Below the pieces are notes generated by a model. That model worked only from the letters and a program-made list of their open reading frames with translations. It was not told the origin of the DNA and ran no database searches. Positions 18,025 through 27,585 of a stretch of 64,000 bases of DNA are shown one piece after another. This DNA comes from Hyphomicrobium denitrificans 1NES1. Lineage in GTDB: Bacteria > Pseudomonadota > Alphaproteobacteria > Rhizobiales > Hyphomicrobiaceae. The position numbers were made by a program, and so were the translations under genes. The stretch is from contig NC_021172.1 in the NCBI RefSeq assembly GCF_000230975.2, positions 1,364,001 through 1,428,000 on the forward strand, in the 5' to 3' direction. Every line of letters begins with the position of its first letter. Positions within the stretch are counted from its first letter, which is position 1.

Positions 18025-19323
18025 TTAGAGGTAACGATTGAGCAGCACCATTTCTTGGTTTTGCAATTCTTCGCGGAATCTTTTGTTTTGCACCGTTAGA
18101 CCGTCCCCGTAGGCCTTTCGGTTCGCGACCAACTTCTCAAACTGTTGCGTCAAGAGATCAAAATCGAGTGTTTCAATAGCTTGACAGAAGCCGATCAACC
18201 CCATCGATTGAAGCAAAGCATCGTTCTTGGTGGCGTATCCAATCGAGAGGGTCGGTCGTCCGAGTTTCAATGAGCAGACAATGTTGTGAAAGCGGGTCGC
18301 GACGACGATATCGGTATCTACCATCTGGCGCATGACGTCATGCAAAGAGTAGGCAAGCTCGGCGATAATGGGGGCAGTGCTGGTTTCTGGCTGTGCGCCG
18401 TAGAGCGCTTCCAGCAGTTGCTCGATTGTCGCTTGGTCGGACGTATCACCCATCAATAATCGGACGCGATAACCCTTGGTAATAAGCCAATTTATGAAGC
18501 GCGCCATTTTGGCGAGATAGTCTTCATAAATCGCAGAATTATTGGCTTTGTCGCCCCTCCAACCGTTGTAGGTCATGACACCGATCCCTACCGTCAACAC
18601 GCTTCCCGATGCGCGGGGTGGGCGGAAGGTGGCGGGAGCCGGTAGCGCAAAGGCGATGTCGGGGAAGATTGTATGCTGACTTACGTCACAGCCAATACTC
18701 TGCATGAAATTGTACGAGATTTCGTCCCGGTATGACACATAATCTGCCTGTTTCGCCGCCATTTTCATGAGCCACCGGCTTAGTGGGTGTTTGATTGGGC
18801 CGGCACCAATACTTACAAAACCGACTTTTGTGCCGAAAAGCCGTGCAAGGACGGTCCACCGGAAAAGCCAGTAAGGCATCCCGAAAGGGCCGGTTAAGTA
18901 GTCATCGAGAATACCTGTCCCGGGAATGAGAAGCACGTCGATTTCGCGCAAATGGCGCAGTGCCTGAGTGAGTGATACGATCTCTCCGGGAATATTGAGA
19001 CAAAGTGTGTTTAGCCACCGCAACAGCCGGTGTTTGGGCCGGAAGTTCATTGCGATACTCTCAACAGAATATCTCCGCGCAATTTTGTCGGGGTCTCCGC
19101 AAATGCAGACGATCTCGGTCGTCGGCGCTTGACTGCGCAGAAAGCGCAGCATCGCCTCCAGCGAGCCGTCGTTGCCGTAATTACCGATGCCGAACAATCC
19201 GAAGAGCCCGATCCGACGTGCCGGTTTGCGGCCGTCTGTGGGCGATCGAGGCAAGGTAACGCTGTCTGGCCGCGCAGGCTGCAAACTGGCCCGGGCAGTC
19301 ATCTTATTCATCTTAAATGGCAT
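18025..19323 (-). CDS. Polysaccharide pyruvyl transferase family protein
   Basis: 432 residues. Starts after a basic leader with RRIGLFGLFGIGNYGNDGS, the N-terminal nucleotide-fold motif of the WcaK/CsaB family, followed by DVLLIPGTGILDDY, GFVSIGAGPIKHPLSRW and VVATRFHNIVCSLKLGRPTL near the C-terminus (the conserved R-F/Y-H motif). These enzymes add ketal-linked pyruvate from phosphoenolpyruvate to a sugar in a surface polymer, giving it negative charge. Alternative starts at 19311 or 19302 are possible. Pairing with the aminotransferase at 16457-17803 suggests a modified-sugar unit. Confidence 0.88.
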   Translation of the reverse strand: MPFKMNKMTARASLQPARPDSVTLPRSPTDGRKPARRIGLFGLFGIGNYGNDGSLEAMLRFLRSQAPTTEIVCICGDPDKIARRYSVESIAMNFRPKHRLLRWLNTLCLNIPGEIVSLTQALRHLREIDVLLIPGTGILDDYLTGPFGMPYWLFRWTVLARLFGTKVGFVSIGAGPIKHPLSRWLMKMAAKQADYVSYRDEISYNFMQSIGCDVSQHTIFPDIAFALPAPATFRPPRASGSVLTVGIGVMTYNGWRGDKANNSAIYEDYLAKMARFINWLITKGYRVRLLMGDTSDQATIEQLLEALYGAQPETSTAPIIAELAYSLHDVMRQMVDTDIVVATRFHNIVCSLKLGRPTLSIGYATKNDALLQSMGLIGFCQAIETLDFDLLTQQFEKLVANRKAYGDGLTVQNKRFREELQNQEMVLLNRYL

Positions 19324-19628
19324 CCCTGTTTCGAGAGGTGCGGTACATGTTGGCCAAGTATCAGGCTCGAAGCGCGAAGCAATATCCGTTCCAGATTAAA
19401 AGCCTAGTCGCGCAACGAAAATCCCTAGTCTAACGAGGTAGGGATTTCAATTAACCTACTTATTTTGAAGCTCGAGATTGTTTTCTGAAGTCATTTTTGC
19501 ATGGCCAATTAGGGTTTAGATTTCCCTGAGGACCACCAATTCCGACGATTGGCAGGCGCCTTGCATATTGGTTACGGACCATTTCCTGCATTCAAACAAC
19601 CATAGCGCCGGCCATTTGAGGAACGGTA
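19324..19628. other. 305-bp divergent intergenic region
   Basis: Between the leftward pyruvyl transferase gene and the rightward flippase gene; noticeably AT-rich in the middle. Both promoters are expected here, but no named operator, riboswitch or small gene is recognisable. Confidence 0.45.
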
Positions 19629-21113
19629 ATGATAGGAATACGACGAGCTCTTCTCATGGCCAGCGGCGAGCGCTATGCCGGCCTTCTGATCAGCTTTGTC
19701 ACGTTGCCGGTCGTCTCGCGGCTTTTAACCCCCGCCGAGATTGGTGTGTCGGTGGTTGGTTTAGCAATTACGACGCTCATTCTTTCGGTTCGTGAATTTG
19801 CTACGACGAGCTTCATCATACAGCATCGCGACCTCCAGCCGACGCATGTCCATGCGTCGTTCACCTTTCTCCTCTTGGTGTCGGTGCTTATCTCCTCAGT
19901 TTTGACCCTGCTTTCCGGCAGTATTGCTGAGTTTTACGGTGAGCCGCGGCTTGCACCATACCTGTGCATTGGTGCCGTCTCGATTTCGGTCGAAGTCGTG
20001 GGCGCGATGGTGGCTGCGCTGTTGCGCAGAAACATGGCGTTCGGAACCCTTGCAATCATCAACATATCGGGTGCGGCCGTTGGAGCATCTGTAACACTGG
20101 CATTGGCGTCGCTCGGTTTCAGTTACATGAGCTTCGCATGGGCGACGCTCGCATCGACAATAACTATTGCAATTATGTCTCTCTTCTTTTGGCGGGACTG
20201 GTCGATCTTCCGCCTTTCGCTACATGCGTGGGGAGGCATGGCGGAGTTTGGAGGGTACAACGGCCTCAACGTGATGCTGTACAGGATCTACGAAGCATTG
20301 CCATCGATGGCCCTTGGACGTGTCCTTTCTTTTGAACATCTCGCACTCTATACACGCGCAATAACGCTTTGCCAGTTGCCGGATCGCGCGGTCTTACGTG
20401 GTCTCGATTCAATCCTCCTGCCGGCATTTTCGATCGAGGTTCGCAACGGCCGTTCGTTGGTCGGCGCCTATGTCCGCTCAATTGAGATCATTACCGCAAT
20501 CCAGTGGCCAGCCCTCGTTACACTTGCAATTCTCGCCGATCCGTTGGTCCGTTTGATTCTCGGTGCTCAGTGGGAAGGCAGCGTGCCATTGGTGCGTATC
20601 ATGGCGATCGCATCGATGTTCTCGTTTTCTGCCGAGCTCAATTATCCTGTGCTGATGGCAATGGGGGCAATGCGGGATATTTTCAAACGCAGTCTTATTG
20701 CATGGCCGATTTCGGCATTGGTCATCGTCTGCGCCGCCATGTTTGGAGTTATGGCTGCTGCTTCCGCTTGGCTCGTGACGCTACCTTTCCAGGCGTATGT
20801 CTCCATCTGGTTTGTGCAGCGCCATGTTGACATTAGCTGGAAACAGCTTGCTAGGGCAGTCATCATATCGGGAATTGTTACGCTCTTTAGCGCTGTGGGT
20901 CCCTTGCTTGCTGTCGTTCTGTCAGGAAGCGGACAGATAAGTTATTTAGCAAGCTTCGTCGCAGCCGCTTTGAGCGCGGTCGGCTGGATCGTCGGTCTCA
21001 AGTTGACGGGGCATACTATGTTCTCGGAACTCGAAAAAATTCTGGTCCACATTTTGTTGCTTCCATCAACACGAGGGCGAACGCCCGATGAGGCCGTTGG
21101 TCGGAAGGCGTGA
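19629..21113 (+). CDS. Oligosaccharide flippase, Wzx-like (MATE/MVF superfamily)
   Basis: 494-residue inner-membrane protein with about 12-14 hydrophobic helices. The N-terminus LLISFVTLPVVSRLLTPAEI GVSVV (in two parts: LLISFVTLPVVSRL, then LTPAEIGVSVV) is the classic start of polysaccharide biosynthesis flippases, which move undecaprenyl-linked repeat units to the periplasm. ALYTRAITLCQLPDRAVLRG in the middle is typical of the lipopolysaccharide WzxC-like subgroup. It starts a rightward run of cluster genes: two glycosyltransferases, a DUF4910-type protein, a methyltransferase, rfbF and a PIG-L deacetylase. Confidence 0.9.
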   Translation: MIGIRRALLMASGERYAGLLISFVTLPVVSRLLTPAEIGVSVVGLAITTLILSVREFATTSFIIQHRDLQPTHVHASFTFLLLVSVLISSVLTLLSGSIAEFYGEPRLAPYLCIGAVSISVEVVGAMVAALLRRNMAFGTLAIINISGAAVGASVTLALASLGFSYMSFAWATLASTITIAIMSLFFWRDWSIFRLSLHAWGGMAEFGGYNGLNVMLYRIYEALPSMALGRVLSFEHLALYTRAITLCQLPDRAVLRGLDSILLPAFSIEVRNGRSLVGAYVRSIEIITAIQWPALVTLAILADPLVRLILGAQWEGSVPLVRIMAIASMFSFSAELNYPVLMAMGAMRDIFKRSLIAWPISALVIVCAAMFGVMAAASAWLVTLPFQAYVSIWFVQRHVDISWKQLARAVIISGIVTLFSAVGPLLAVVLSGSGQISYLASFVAAALSAVGWIVGLKLTGHTMFSELEKILVHILLLPSTRGRTPDEAVGRKA

Positions 21114-21167
21114 GTGAAAGTGTGGTTTGGCGCTAACGCATCGATTTTTGGAAGGTGGCGAAAATAA

Positions 21168-22232
21168 ATGACGAGTATCGATGTTGCAGTACCTTGTTAC
21201 CAATACGGCCGTTATTTGCGGGACTGTGTCAGCAGCATCCTTAGCCAGGACGTCGAGAACTTGCGCGTTCTGATCATCGACAACGGTTCAACTGATGATT
21301 CAGTTGACGTCGCCCGACGTCTTGCCGCCGAAGATGATCGTGTTCACGTTGTCCATTTCGAAACCAATCGTGGGCCGCAAGCAGCATATAACTACGGCAT
21401 CGACTGGGCATCCGCCGACTATTTTCTACTCATTGATGCCGACGATGTTCTTGCGCCAGGTGCGCTTGCGCGAGCAATTGCGTTACTTGAGCGCGATAAG
21501 AATGTAGTTTTTGCTCACGGGGTTGAGCTGCTGCAATCGTTCGAGGCAGGAGTTGAACATCACTTACCGGAAAATGCGGAGGAGGGGTCTTGGCGTGTGA
21601 CGTCCGGGCACAGCTTCATCAAGCGCGCGTTGCGCAGGGGGTGTTGGACGGTTGGAGCGACCACGGTGATCAGACGGACTTCGGCGCAGAAGCAGGCTGG
21701 CCACTACTCAGCGCAACTGCCTGACTCGGATGATCTGGAACTCTGGCTGCGGATGGCGCTGCTTGGTGACGTCGCAGAGACGACGGCGGTACAAGCAGTG
21801 CGGCGTGTACATGGCAGTCAAATCACTACCAGGCTACGTAACGATGCGCTGTACGAAGTCGAACAGATTCGTAGGGCTTGCTTTTCGTTTCTTGACGGTC
21901 CCGGCGCAGCTCTGCCCGATGCAGATGCGCTGCGCACGTTGGCGCTTCGAGGTGTGGCGAAGAGCAGTTTGTGGGCTGCGGTGCTGCACTTTAGAGGTGG
22001 CAAAAGCGAGAGTGGGGAACGACTAATGCGCTACGCGGTGGAGGCATCCTTAATGGCTACGCTGCCGCGAATTATGCGTCGTTTCTGGTTGTTTTCTTGG
22101 CCGCCATCGCGCATGCGTTCGCTCGTTCGGGCGGTGTGGGGCGTGCTTCGTCACGGCGGTCCTACTGCGTATCATGGTGAGCCTCATATTTCGCCGCGGG
22201 TTGCTTATTTGGGCGAGGGCAAAAAGAGATGA
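21168..22232 (+). CDS. Glycosyltransferase family 2
   Basis: 354 residues. The GT-A domain occupies the first 230: SIDVAVPCYQYGRYLRDCVS, VLIIDNGSTDDS, NRGPQAAYNYGIDWA and the DxD-like LIDADDVLAPGA. The rest is basic and helical, with no clear membrane span. It should add one sugar to the growing repeat unit at the cytoplasmic face. It lies 54 bp after the flippase, and its stop overlaps the next GT2 by four bases (ATGA), so the two are co-expressed. Confidence 0.9.
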   Translation: MTSIDVAVPCYQYGRYLRDCVSSILSQDVENLRVLIIDNGSTDDSVDVARRLAAEDDRVHVVHFETNRGPQAAYNYGIDWASADYFLLIDADDVLAPGALARAIALLERDKNVVFAHGVELLQSFEAGVEHHLPENAEEGSWRVTSGHSFIKRALRRGCWTVGATTVIRRTSAQKQAGHYSAQLPDSDDLELWLRMALLGDVAETTAVQAVRRVHGSQITTRLRNDALYEVEQIRRACFSFLDGPGAALPDADALRTLALRGVAKSSLWAAVLHFRGGKSESGERLMRYAVEASLMATLPRIMRRFWLFSWPPSRMRSLVRAVWGVLRHGGPTAYHGEPHISPRVAYLGEGKKR

Positions 22233-23143
22233 TGCTCAGTGTGCTCATCGCCACAATGAACCGCCCAGACGATCTCCGGCGGGCACTCTTGTCGCTGGCA
22301 GCGCAGCAGCGGCTGCCGGACGAAGTCATCGTCATCGACCAGAGTGAAGACCGTCTCAGTCAGCTCGCTTGTGCGGCAGTCAATGCCGAGGGACCGCTGG
22401 TTTCCCGCGTCCGATATTTCCATCAGGATGTTCCAAGTTTGGTTCGCGCCCGAAATCGCGGAGTTTCAATTGCTGCCGGCGAGATCCTGAGCTTCCTCGA
22501 TGATGATGTTGTCCTCGAGCCGGATTACTACAGCCATGTCCTCGCGGCATTTTCGGTTGATCCTGGCATCGGTGCTATTGGAGGATCGGTACAGAATGTC
22601 AGATTTGGCGGAGTGAAATGGCGTGTGCGGCAAGCACTCGCTTGTCTTTTTCTTCTTAATAAGTGGAACGGCCGAATGACCGCATCGGGTTTCGGATATC
22701 CTCTGTACCACAGGCCGATCACCCGCAACACGTCCGTCGACATGCTACATGGATGCAACATGTCAGTCCGTCGATCTGCAGTCGACGGAGATTGGTTCGA
22801 TGACTGGTTTACCGGCTATTCCTTCCGGGAAGACGCAGAGTTCAGCTATCGCGTCTCGCGCCGGTGGAAGGTCATCATGATCCCCGAAGCACGACTCGAT
22901 CACAACGAATCGCGAGCCAATCGCCTCTCCAACACGGAGCGAAAAAGCATGGAGGTTCACAATTACGCCTACGTTTGGCGGAAGCACCGCGGTGGCGGCT
23001 TGGCCAGCCGCATGCTCTTTATGTATTCGCTTGCTGGCCTTCTCCTGATCGAATGGGTCGAGGCAATCGGGAAGACACAGAAGAAAGCGGCGACCTTTCA
23101 GTCGGCGCTCGATGCGGTTCGCACATTGAGAATTCGGGCATGA
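22229..23143 (+). CDS. Glycosyltransferase family 2
   Basis: 304 residues. MLSVLIATMNRPDDLRRALL, ARNRGVSIAAGEILSFLDDD (metal site) and LHGCNMSVRRSA with SFREDAEFSYRV are GT-A features. A hydrophobic stretch near the C-terminus (MLFMYSLAGLLLIEW) may anchor it to the membrane. Two ATG codons are adjacent (22229 and 22232), the first overlapping the stop of the preceding gene. Its own stop overlaps the start of the next gene (ATGA at 23140). Donor and acceptor sugars are not predictable. Confidence 0.9.
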   Translation: MMLSVLIATMNRPDDLRRALLSLAAQQRLPDEVIVIDQSEDRLSQLACAAVNAEGPLVSRVRYFHQDVPSLVRARNRGVSIAAGEILSFLDDDVVLEPDYYSHVLAAFSVDPGIGAIGGSVQNVRFGGVKWRVRQALACLFLLNKWNGRMTASGFGYPLYHRPITRNTSVDMLHGCNMSVRRSAVDGDWFDDWFTGYSFREDAEFSYRVSRRWKVIMIPEARLDHNESRANRLSNTERKSMEVHNYAYVWRKHRGGGLASRMLFMYSLAGLLLIEWVEAIGKTQKKAATFQSALDAVRTLRIRA

Positions 23144-24498
23144 ATCTTATGTCTTCTCAGCCCACAGGCGACTCGCGCAGCGTCGCGTCGGATGACTACG
23201 GCAACGGCGCGATTGGCGAGACAATTTTTTCCCTGGCTGCGGAAATCTTTCCTATCTGCCGCAGCATCACCGGCGATGGCGTGCGGCAGACGTTAAATAT
23301 TCTGCGGCGCCACATCGATTTAGACGTACATGAAGTACCGAGCGGCACGCAGGTTTTTGATTGGACGATACCACTCGAGTGGAATATCCGCGATGCATAT
23401 ATCAAAGCGCCTTCAGGTGAGCGCGTAGTCGATTTCAAAACTTCGAGTCTTCACGTGCTCAACTATAGCCAGCCCGTGCACGTGCAGATGCCGCTCAGCC
23501 AACTCAAGGAGCACATTTATACACTGCCTCAGCAACCCCATGCGGTGCCTTACCGGACGGCCTATGGTGGTGATCGCTGGGGCTTTTGCATGGCGCACAA
23601 TCAATTCGCTCAACTTGAGGATGGTATTTACGAGGCCGTGATCGATTCATCGCTCACGAAAGGCAACCTGACGTACGGCGAGGTGTTTCACCGCGGTGCC
23701 ACCGACCACGAAGTGTTGCTGTCGACACATATTTGTCATCCCTCCCTTGCCAACGATAATTGCTCCGGACTGGCGCTGCTTACAGCTCTCGTTAAATGCA
23801 TAACGAGACGGAAAACGCGCTATAGCTACCGCTTCCTATTCGGGCCGGGAACGCTCGGAGCCATCAGCTGGCTGGCGCGCAACTCGTCGTCAGTGCGAAA
23901 CATCAAGCACGGCCTCGTACTCTCATGTGTCGGCGATGGCGGTGGGCCGACGTACAAGAAATCGCGGATCGGAGATGCGTTTATCGATCGTGCTTTCATC
24001 CACGTCCTGAAGCACGCGAGCAGCAATCCCAACATTATTGATTTTTTTCCGTATGGCTATGATGAGCGACAATTCTGCTCGCCGGGATTTAATTTGCCGG
24101 TCGGCTTGTTTCAGCGGAGCCAATTTGGGACGTTTCCCCAGTACCATTGTTCGGACGACAATCTCGATTTCATAAAGCCCGAGCATCTCGCTACGTCCTT
24201 TCAAATGATCACCTCGGTGCTCGATGTGATTGAAGGCGACCGGTATTACGCGCGTACGAATCCATTCTGCGAGCCCCAGCTTGGGCGGCGGGGGCTTTAT
24301 AGCTCCGTCGGCGGTACGAAGGACGTTGCCGACCGCAACATGGCTATGCTCTGGGTTTTGAATCTCAGCGACGGCGAGCATTCGCTGCTCGATATTGCGG
24401 AACGGGCCGGTGTGCCATTTTCGGTCATTGCGGACCTTGCTAGTGAGCTGGTTGTTAACGACCTGCTGACCGAAAGAGATATCGTGACATCCGCATGA
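23140..24498 (+). CDS. DUF4910-type protein with aminopeptidase-like (M28-like) fold
   Basis: 452 residues. SLAAEIFPICRSITGDGVRQ and VPSGTQVFDWTIPLEWNIRD at the N-terminus are characteristic of this family found in surface-polysaccharide clusters. STHICHPSLANDNCSGLALL resembles the M28 zinc site (His, Asp), and PQYHCSDDNLDFI gives further candidate metal ligands. The C-terminal 80 residues look like a winged-helix domain (LLDIAERAGVPFSVIADLAS). The function is not established; a hydrolytic or transfer step on a modified sugar is inference from context. ATG 23140 overlaps the preceding stop; a longer open frame upstream is inside the glycosyltransferase gene. Confidence 0.82.
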   Translation: MNLMSSQPTGDSRSVASDDYGNGAIGETIFSLAAEIFPICRSITGDGVRQTLNILRRHIDLDVHEVPSGTQVFDWTIPLEWNIRDAYIKAPSGERVVDFKTSSLHVLNYSQPVHVQMPLSQLKEHIYTLPQQPHAVPYRTAYGGDRWGFCMAHNQFAQLEDGIYEAVIDSSLTKGNLTYGEVFHRGATDHEVLLSTHICHPSLANDNCSGLALLTALVKCITRRKTRYSYRFLFGPGTLGAISWLARNSSSVRNIKHGLVLSCVGDGGGPTYKKSRIGDAFIDRAFIHVLKHASSNPNIIDFFPYGYDERQFCSPGFNLPVGLFQRSQFGTFPQYHCSDDNLDFIKPEHLATSFQMITSVLDVIEGDRYYARTNPFCEPQLGRRGLYSSVGGTKDVADRNMAMLWVLNLSDGEHSLLDIAERAGVPFSVIADLASELVVNDLLTERDIVTSA

Positions 24499-24702
24499 CG
24501 GACGGTGATCGCATATCCGCGACGCTCTTCAAAAGAGGTAGATTTTCAACCTTCGAGTACCACTGATTCAGAGTCCCATCCCGATAGAGATTGAGCAGTA
24601 GAATAGGCTGCGTTCAGCATGCTTAACGCGCCGCTCATTGGCATGGCCGTTGCATGATTATTGAACGTTTTGCGCCGCTCTGTCCGGTGGCGATCGGTCA
24701 AC

Positions 24703-26013
24703 ATGGATTTCAGTCTACAGATGAATATCCGCTTCGCTCACGATCAAACACACGGTCACATTCACGAGTCTGCGCCTTGCCGGCTCTGTGGTTCGACGGT
24801 GAATACCTCATTTGTCGATCTCGGGATGTCGCCATTGTGCGAGAGCTTCCTTGCCTCCGACCAACTAGACCGAATGGAGCCGTATTATCCGTTGCGCGTG
24901 ATGGTGTGCGGAAAGTGCTTTTTGGTGCAGCTCAAGGAATATGTCAGTCCACACGACATCTTCCATGAGTACGCGTATTTTTCGTCTTACTCGACGAGCT
25001 GGGTTTCCCACGCCAAGCGATATGTCGAGATGATCACGCAGCGACTTAAGCTTGGACCGCAAAGTCTTGCGGTCGAACTCGCCAGCAACGACGGTTATCT
25101 TCTGCAGCATTTTCTGCCGCTCGGCGTTCCGGTGCTCGGTATTGAACCGGCAGCGAACGTTGCCGAGGTTGCTATTGCCAAGGGGATAGACACGCGTGTT
25201 GCGTTCTTCGGAACAGCGCTTGCTAATACTCTCGTGGCGGAAGGAAAGAGGGCTGATCTCATCGCCGGCAATAACGTCCTGGCGCAGGTACCCGATCTCA
25301 ATGACTTCGTCGCCGGCATGAAGACGCTTCTCGCGCAGGAAGGTGTGATTACGCTTGAATTTCCTCATGTGCTGCGGCTCATGGAGGAAAACCAGTTTGA
25401 TACGATCTACCACGAACACTTCTCTTACTTCTCGTTGCTGACGATCGCGCACATGGCGGAGCGGCACGGGCTTAAGATCATCGATGTCGAGGAGCTGCCG
25501 ACCCACGGCGGTTCGCTGCGCGTATATCTCGCACACAAGGCATCCGTCAGAGAGCCGACTGGTGCCGTCGGGGCTCTTCTTGCGCGTGAGGAGCAAGCAG
25601 GCTTCAATCGGCTTGAAGGCTATGCAGGTTTCCAGGAGCAAGTGCGGCAGACAAAGCACAAGCTGCTGGCATTCCTTACGCAAGTCAAAGCGGAGGGCAA
25701 GCGGATCTGCGGATATGGCGCGCCGGGCAAGGGCAACACGCTGCTCAATTATTGCGGTATCGGGCCTGATTTCCTGGATTTCACAGTCGATCGTAATCCT
25801 TACAAGCACGGCCGCTTTACGCCAGGTATGCACATCCCGATCTACCCCGTTGAGGCGATTGATGCGGCTCGCCCCGACTACATTCTTATCCTTCCTTGGA
25901 ATCTCAAAGCCGAGATCGTGAACCAGATGCGACATGTCGCTGAGTGGGGCGGCAAGTTTATTATTCCTGTTCCGGAAGTCAGCGTTCTTGATCCGAAGGA
26001 CTTCATATCATGA
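24703..26013 (+). CDS. SAM-dependent C-methyltransferase, NDP-hexose type
   Basis: 436 residues in three parts. An N-terminal zinc domain has CRLCGS and CGKC cysteine pairs; a Rossmann methyltransferase domain has VELASNDGYLLQHFLPLG (SAM site) and IYHEHFSYFSLLTI; the C-terminal domain has GYGAPGKGNTLLNYCG. This is the architecture of TylC3/CloU-like sugar C-methyltransferases, which act on keto-deoxy NDP-sugars. Start could be ATG 24703 or 24721. Its stop overlaps rfbF by ATGA, supporting a joint nucleotide-sugar pathway. Confidence 0.88.
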   Translation: MDFSLQMNIRFAHDQTHGHIHESAPCRLCGSTVNTSFVDLGMSPLCESFLASDQLDRMEPYYPLRVMVCGKCFLVQLKEYVSPHDIFHEYAYFSSYSTSWVSHAKRYVEMITQRLKLGPQSLAVELASNDGYLLQHFLPLGVPVLGIEPAANVAEVAIAKGIDTRVAFFGTALANTLVAEGKRADLIAGNNVLAQVPDLNDFVAGMKTLLAQEGVITLEFPHVLRLMEENQFDTIYHEHFSYFSLLTIAHMAERHGLKIIDVEELPTHGGSLRVYLAHKASVREPTGAVGALLAREEQAGFNRLEGYAGFQEQVRQTKHKLLAFLTQVKAEGKRICGYGAPGKGNTLLNYCGIGPDFLDFTVDRNPYKHGRFTPGMHIPIYPVEAIDAARPDYILILPWNLKAEIVNQMRHVAEWGGKFIIPVPEVSVLDPKDFIS

Positions 26014-26822
26014 AGGTCGTTCTGTTCTGCGGTGGACTTGGCACGCGGATCCGCGAATATTCCGAGACCATTCCGAAGCCGATGATTCCGATCGGCAATC
26101 ATCCGATCATGTGGCACGTCATGCACTACTACAGCCAGTACGGGCATCGCGACTTCGTGCTGTGTCTCGGTTACAAGGCCAATACGGTCAAAGATTTCTT
26201 TCTGAATTATCGGCCGCAGACCTACGCGGACTGCGTCGTCTCGGGCTTCGGCTCCAAGGTCGAATTTATTGGCGAACCCGAGGCGGACTGGCGCGTGGCC
26301 ATGATCGACACGGGCATCTGGCGCAATATAGGTGAGCGTCTGTGGGCCGTGCGTCATCTCGTGAAAGACGAGGAGATTTTCCTCGCCAACTATTCCGATG
26401 GGCTTACCGATGTAAATCTTGACGAAATGATCGAGCGTTTCAAGGCGAGCGACAAAGTCGGCTGCTTCTTGGCCATCCGGCCGCCCCTCACTTATCATCT
26501 CGCCGACATAGATGCGAACGGCAAGGTGCGGGAGTTTCGTTCTTCCGACCGTTCCGAGATGTGGATCAACGGAGGCTACTTCATCTTCCGCCGCGAGATC
26601 TTCGATTATATGCGTGACGGGGAAGAACTCGTTTTGGAGCCGTTCCGACGTCTGATCGAGGCGGACAAGCTCATGGCCTATAAACACGAAGGCTTCTGGC
26701 GTTCGATGGACACGCTCCGAGACCGTCAAGTCCTTGAGGACATGATCGAGAAGGGCCGCATGCCGTGGCGCTTCGGCGACGGCGGCGTCAGGCGTCACAA
26801 CGTGACTCTTGCCGGCGAATGA
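26010..26822 (+). CDS. rfbF: Glucose-1-phosphate cytidylyltransferase
   Basis: 270 residues, family length about 257-260. Makes CDP-glucose from CTP and glucose-1-phosphate, the entry to CDP-dideoxy and branched sugars. MKVVLFCGGLGTRIREYSET is the nucleotide-binding start; IPKPMIPIGNHPIMWHVMHY, NYSDGLTDVNLDEM and WINGGYFIFRREIF are diagnostic. It overlaps the methyltransferase and PIG-L genes by four bases each (ATGA). CDP-glucose 4,6-dehydratase (rfbG), the usual next step, is not recognised in this window. Confidence 0.94.
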   Translation: MKVVLFCGGLGTRIREYSETIPKPMIPIGNHPIMWHVMHYYSQYGHRDFVLCLGYKANTVKDFFLNYRPQTYADCVVSGFGSKVEFIGEPEADWRVAMIDTGIWRNIGERLWAVRHLVKDEEIFLANYSDGLTDVNLDEMIERFKASDKVGCFLAIRPPLTYHLADIDANGKVREFRSSDRSEMWINGGYFIFRREIFDYMRDGEELVLEPFRRLIEADKLMAYKHEGFWRSMDTLRDRQVLEDMIEKGRMPWRFGDGGVRRHNVTLAGE

Positions 26823-27475
26823 AACCTCTTCGGCTTGCAATTCCCGGCGAGAGCCTTTCCGTGCTCTGTCTTGGCGCTCATTCCGACGATATCGAGATCG
26901 GCGCGGGCGGTACGATCATGGCGTTGATCGACGCCGGCGTGCGTCTCGATGTGACGTGGTGCGTCTTCAGTGCGAACGGCGCGCGCAGAGGCGAGGCGGA
27001 GAATTCGGCTCGGGCGTTTTGCACCGGTTCGAATCGCGTGACCCTGGAGTTCGGCGGCTTCCGCGACAGCTACTTTCCGTATCAGGCTGTCGACATTAAG
27101 CCCTGGCTGGAGGATATCGGAAAACGAATGTCGACCCCCGATTTGATCTTTACGCATCGTCGCGACGACGCACATCAGGATCATCGTGAGGTATCGATGC
27201 TCACGTGGAATCTATTTCGTGACCATTTTATCCTGGAATACGAGATCCCCAAGTGGGACGGCGATCTCGGTCGGCCGAATGCATACGTATCGCTTTCGGC
27301 CGACGTCATGGACCGAAAGATCAAGTTGCTTCACGAGCACTTTGGTTCGCAGCGGTCAAAGGATTGGTTCGACGACGAAACCTTTCGAGGTCTCGCCCGG
27401 TTGAGGGGCATGGAGTGCCGGGCGCCAGAGCTTTATGCCGAGGGCTATTTCTTGCGGAAGCTTAGACTAGGCTAG
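26819..27475 (+). CDS. PIG-L family N-deacetylase
   Basis: 218 residues. LCLGAHSDDIEIGAGGTIMA contains the A-H-x-D-D zinc motif, and the third histidine occurs in FTHRRDDAHQDHRE. The family removes acetyl groups from N-acetylated sugars such as GlcNAc-linked lipids, mycothiol precursors and antibiotics. The ATG at 26819 overlaps the rfbF stop. The substrate is probably a sugar intermediate of this cluster (inference). It is the last gene of the rightward run; the next gene is convergent. Confidence 0.92.
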   Translation: MKPLRLAIPGESLSVLCLGAHSDDIEIGAGGTIMALIDAGVRLDVTWCVFSANGARRGEAENSARAFCTGSNRVTLEFGGFRDSYFPYQAVDIKPWLEDIGKRMSTPDLIFTHRRDDAHQDHREVSMLTWNLFRDHFILEYEIPKWDGDLGRPNAYVSLSADVMDRKIKLLHEHFGSQRSKDWFDDETFRGLARLRGMECRAPELYAEGYFLRKLRLG

Positions 27476-27585
27476 TTCGGTCTAGCTCCTGCTCAATAGC
27501 GCAATTTTCTAAGAAGTATGCGCTACGCCTCGCGTCGTTTTGCGCATTAGCGCGGTGGTCACGATGGCATTGTGCCTAAACAGCA

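Noticed and set aside
24865..25935. 356-codon minus-strand frame
   Set aside because: Antisense to the C-methyltransferase gene, whose zinc and SAM motifs are certain.
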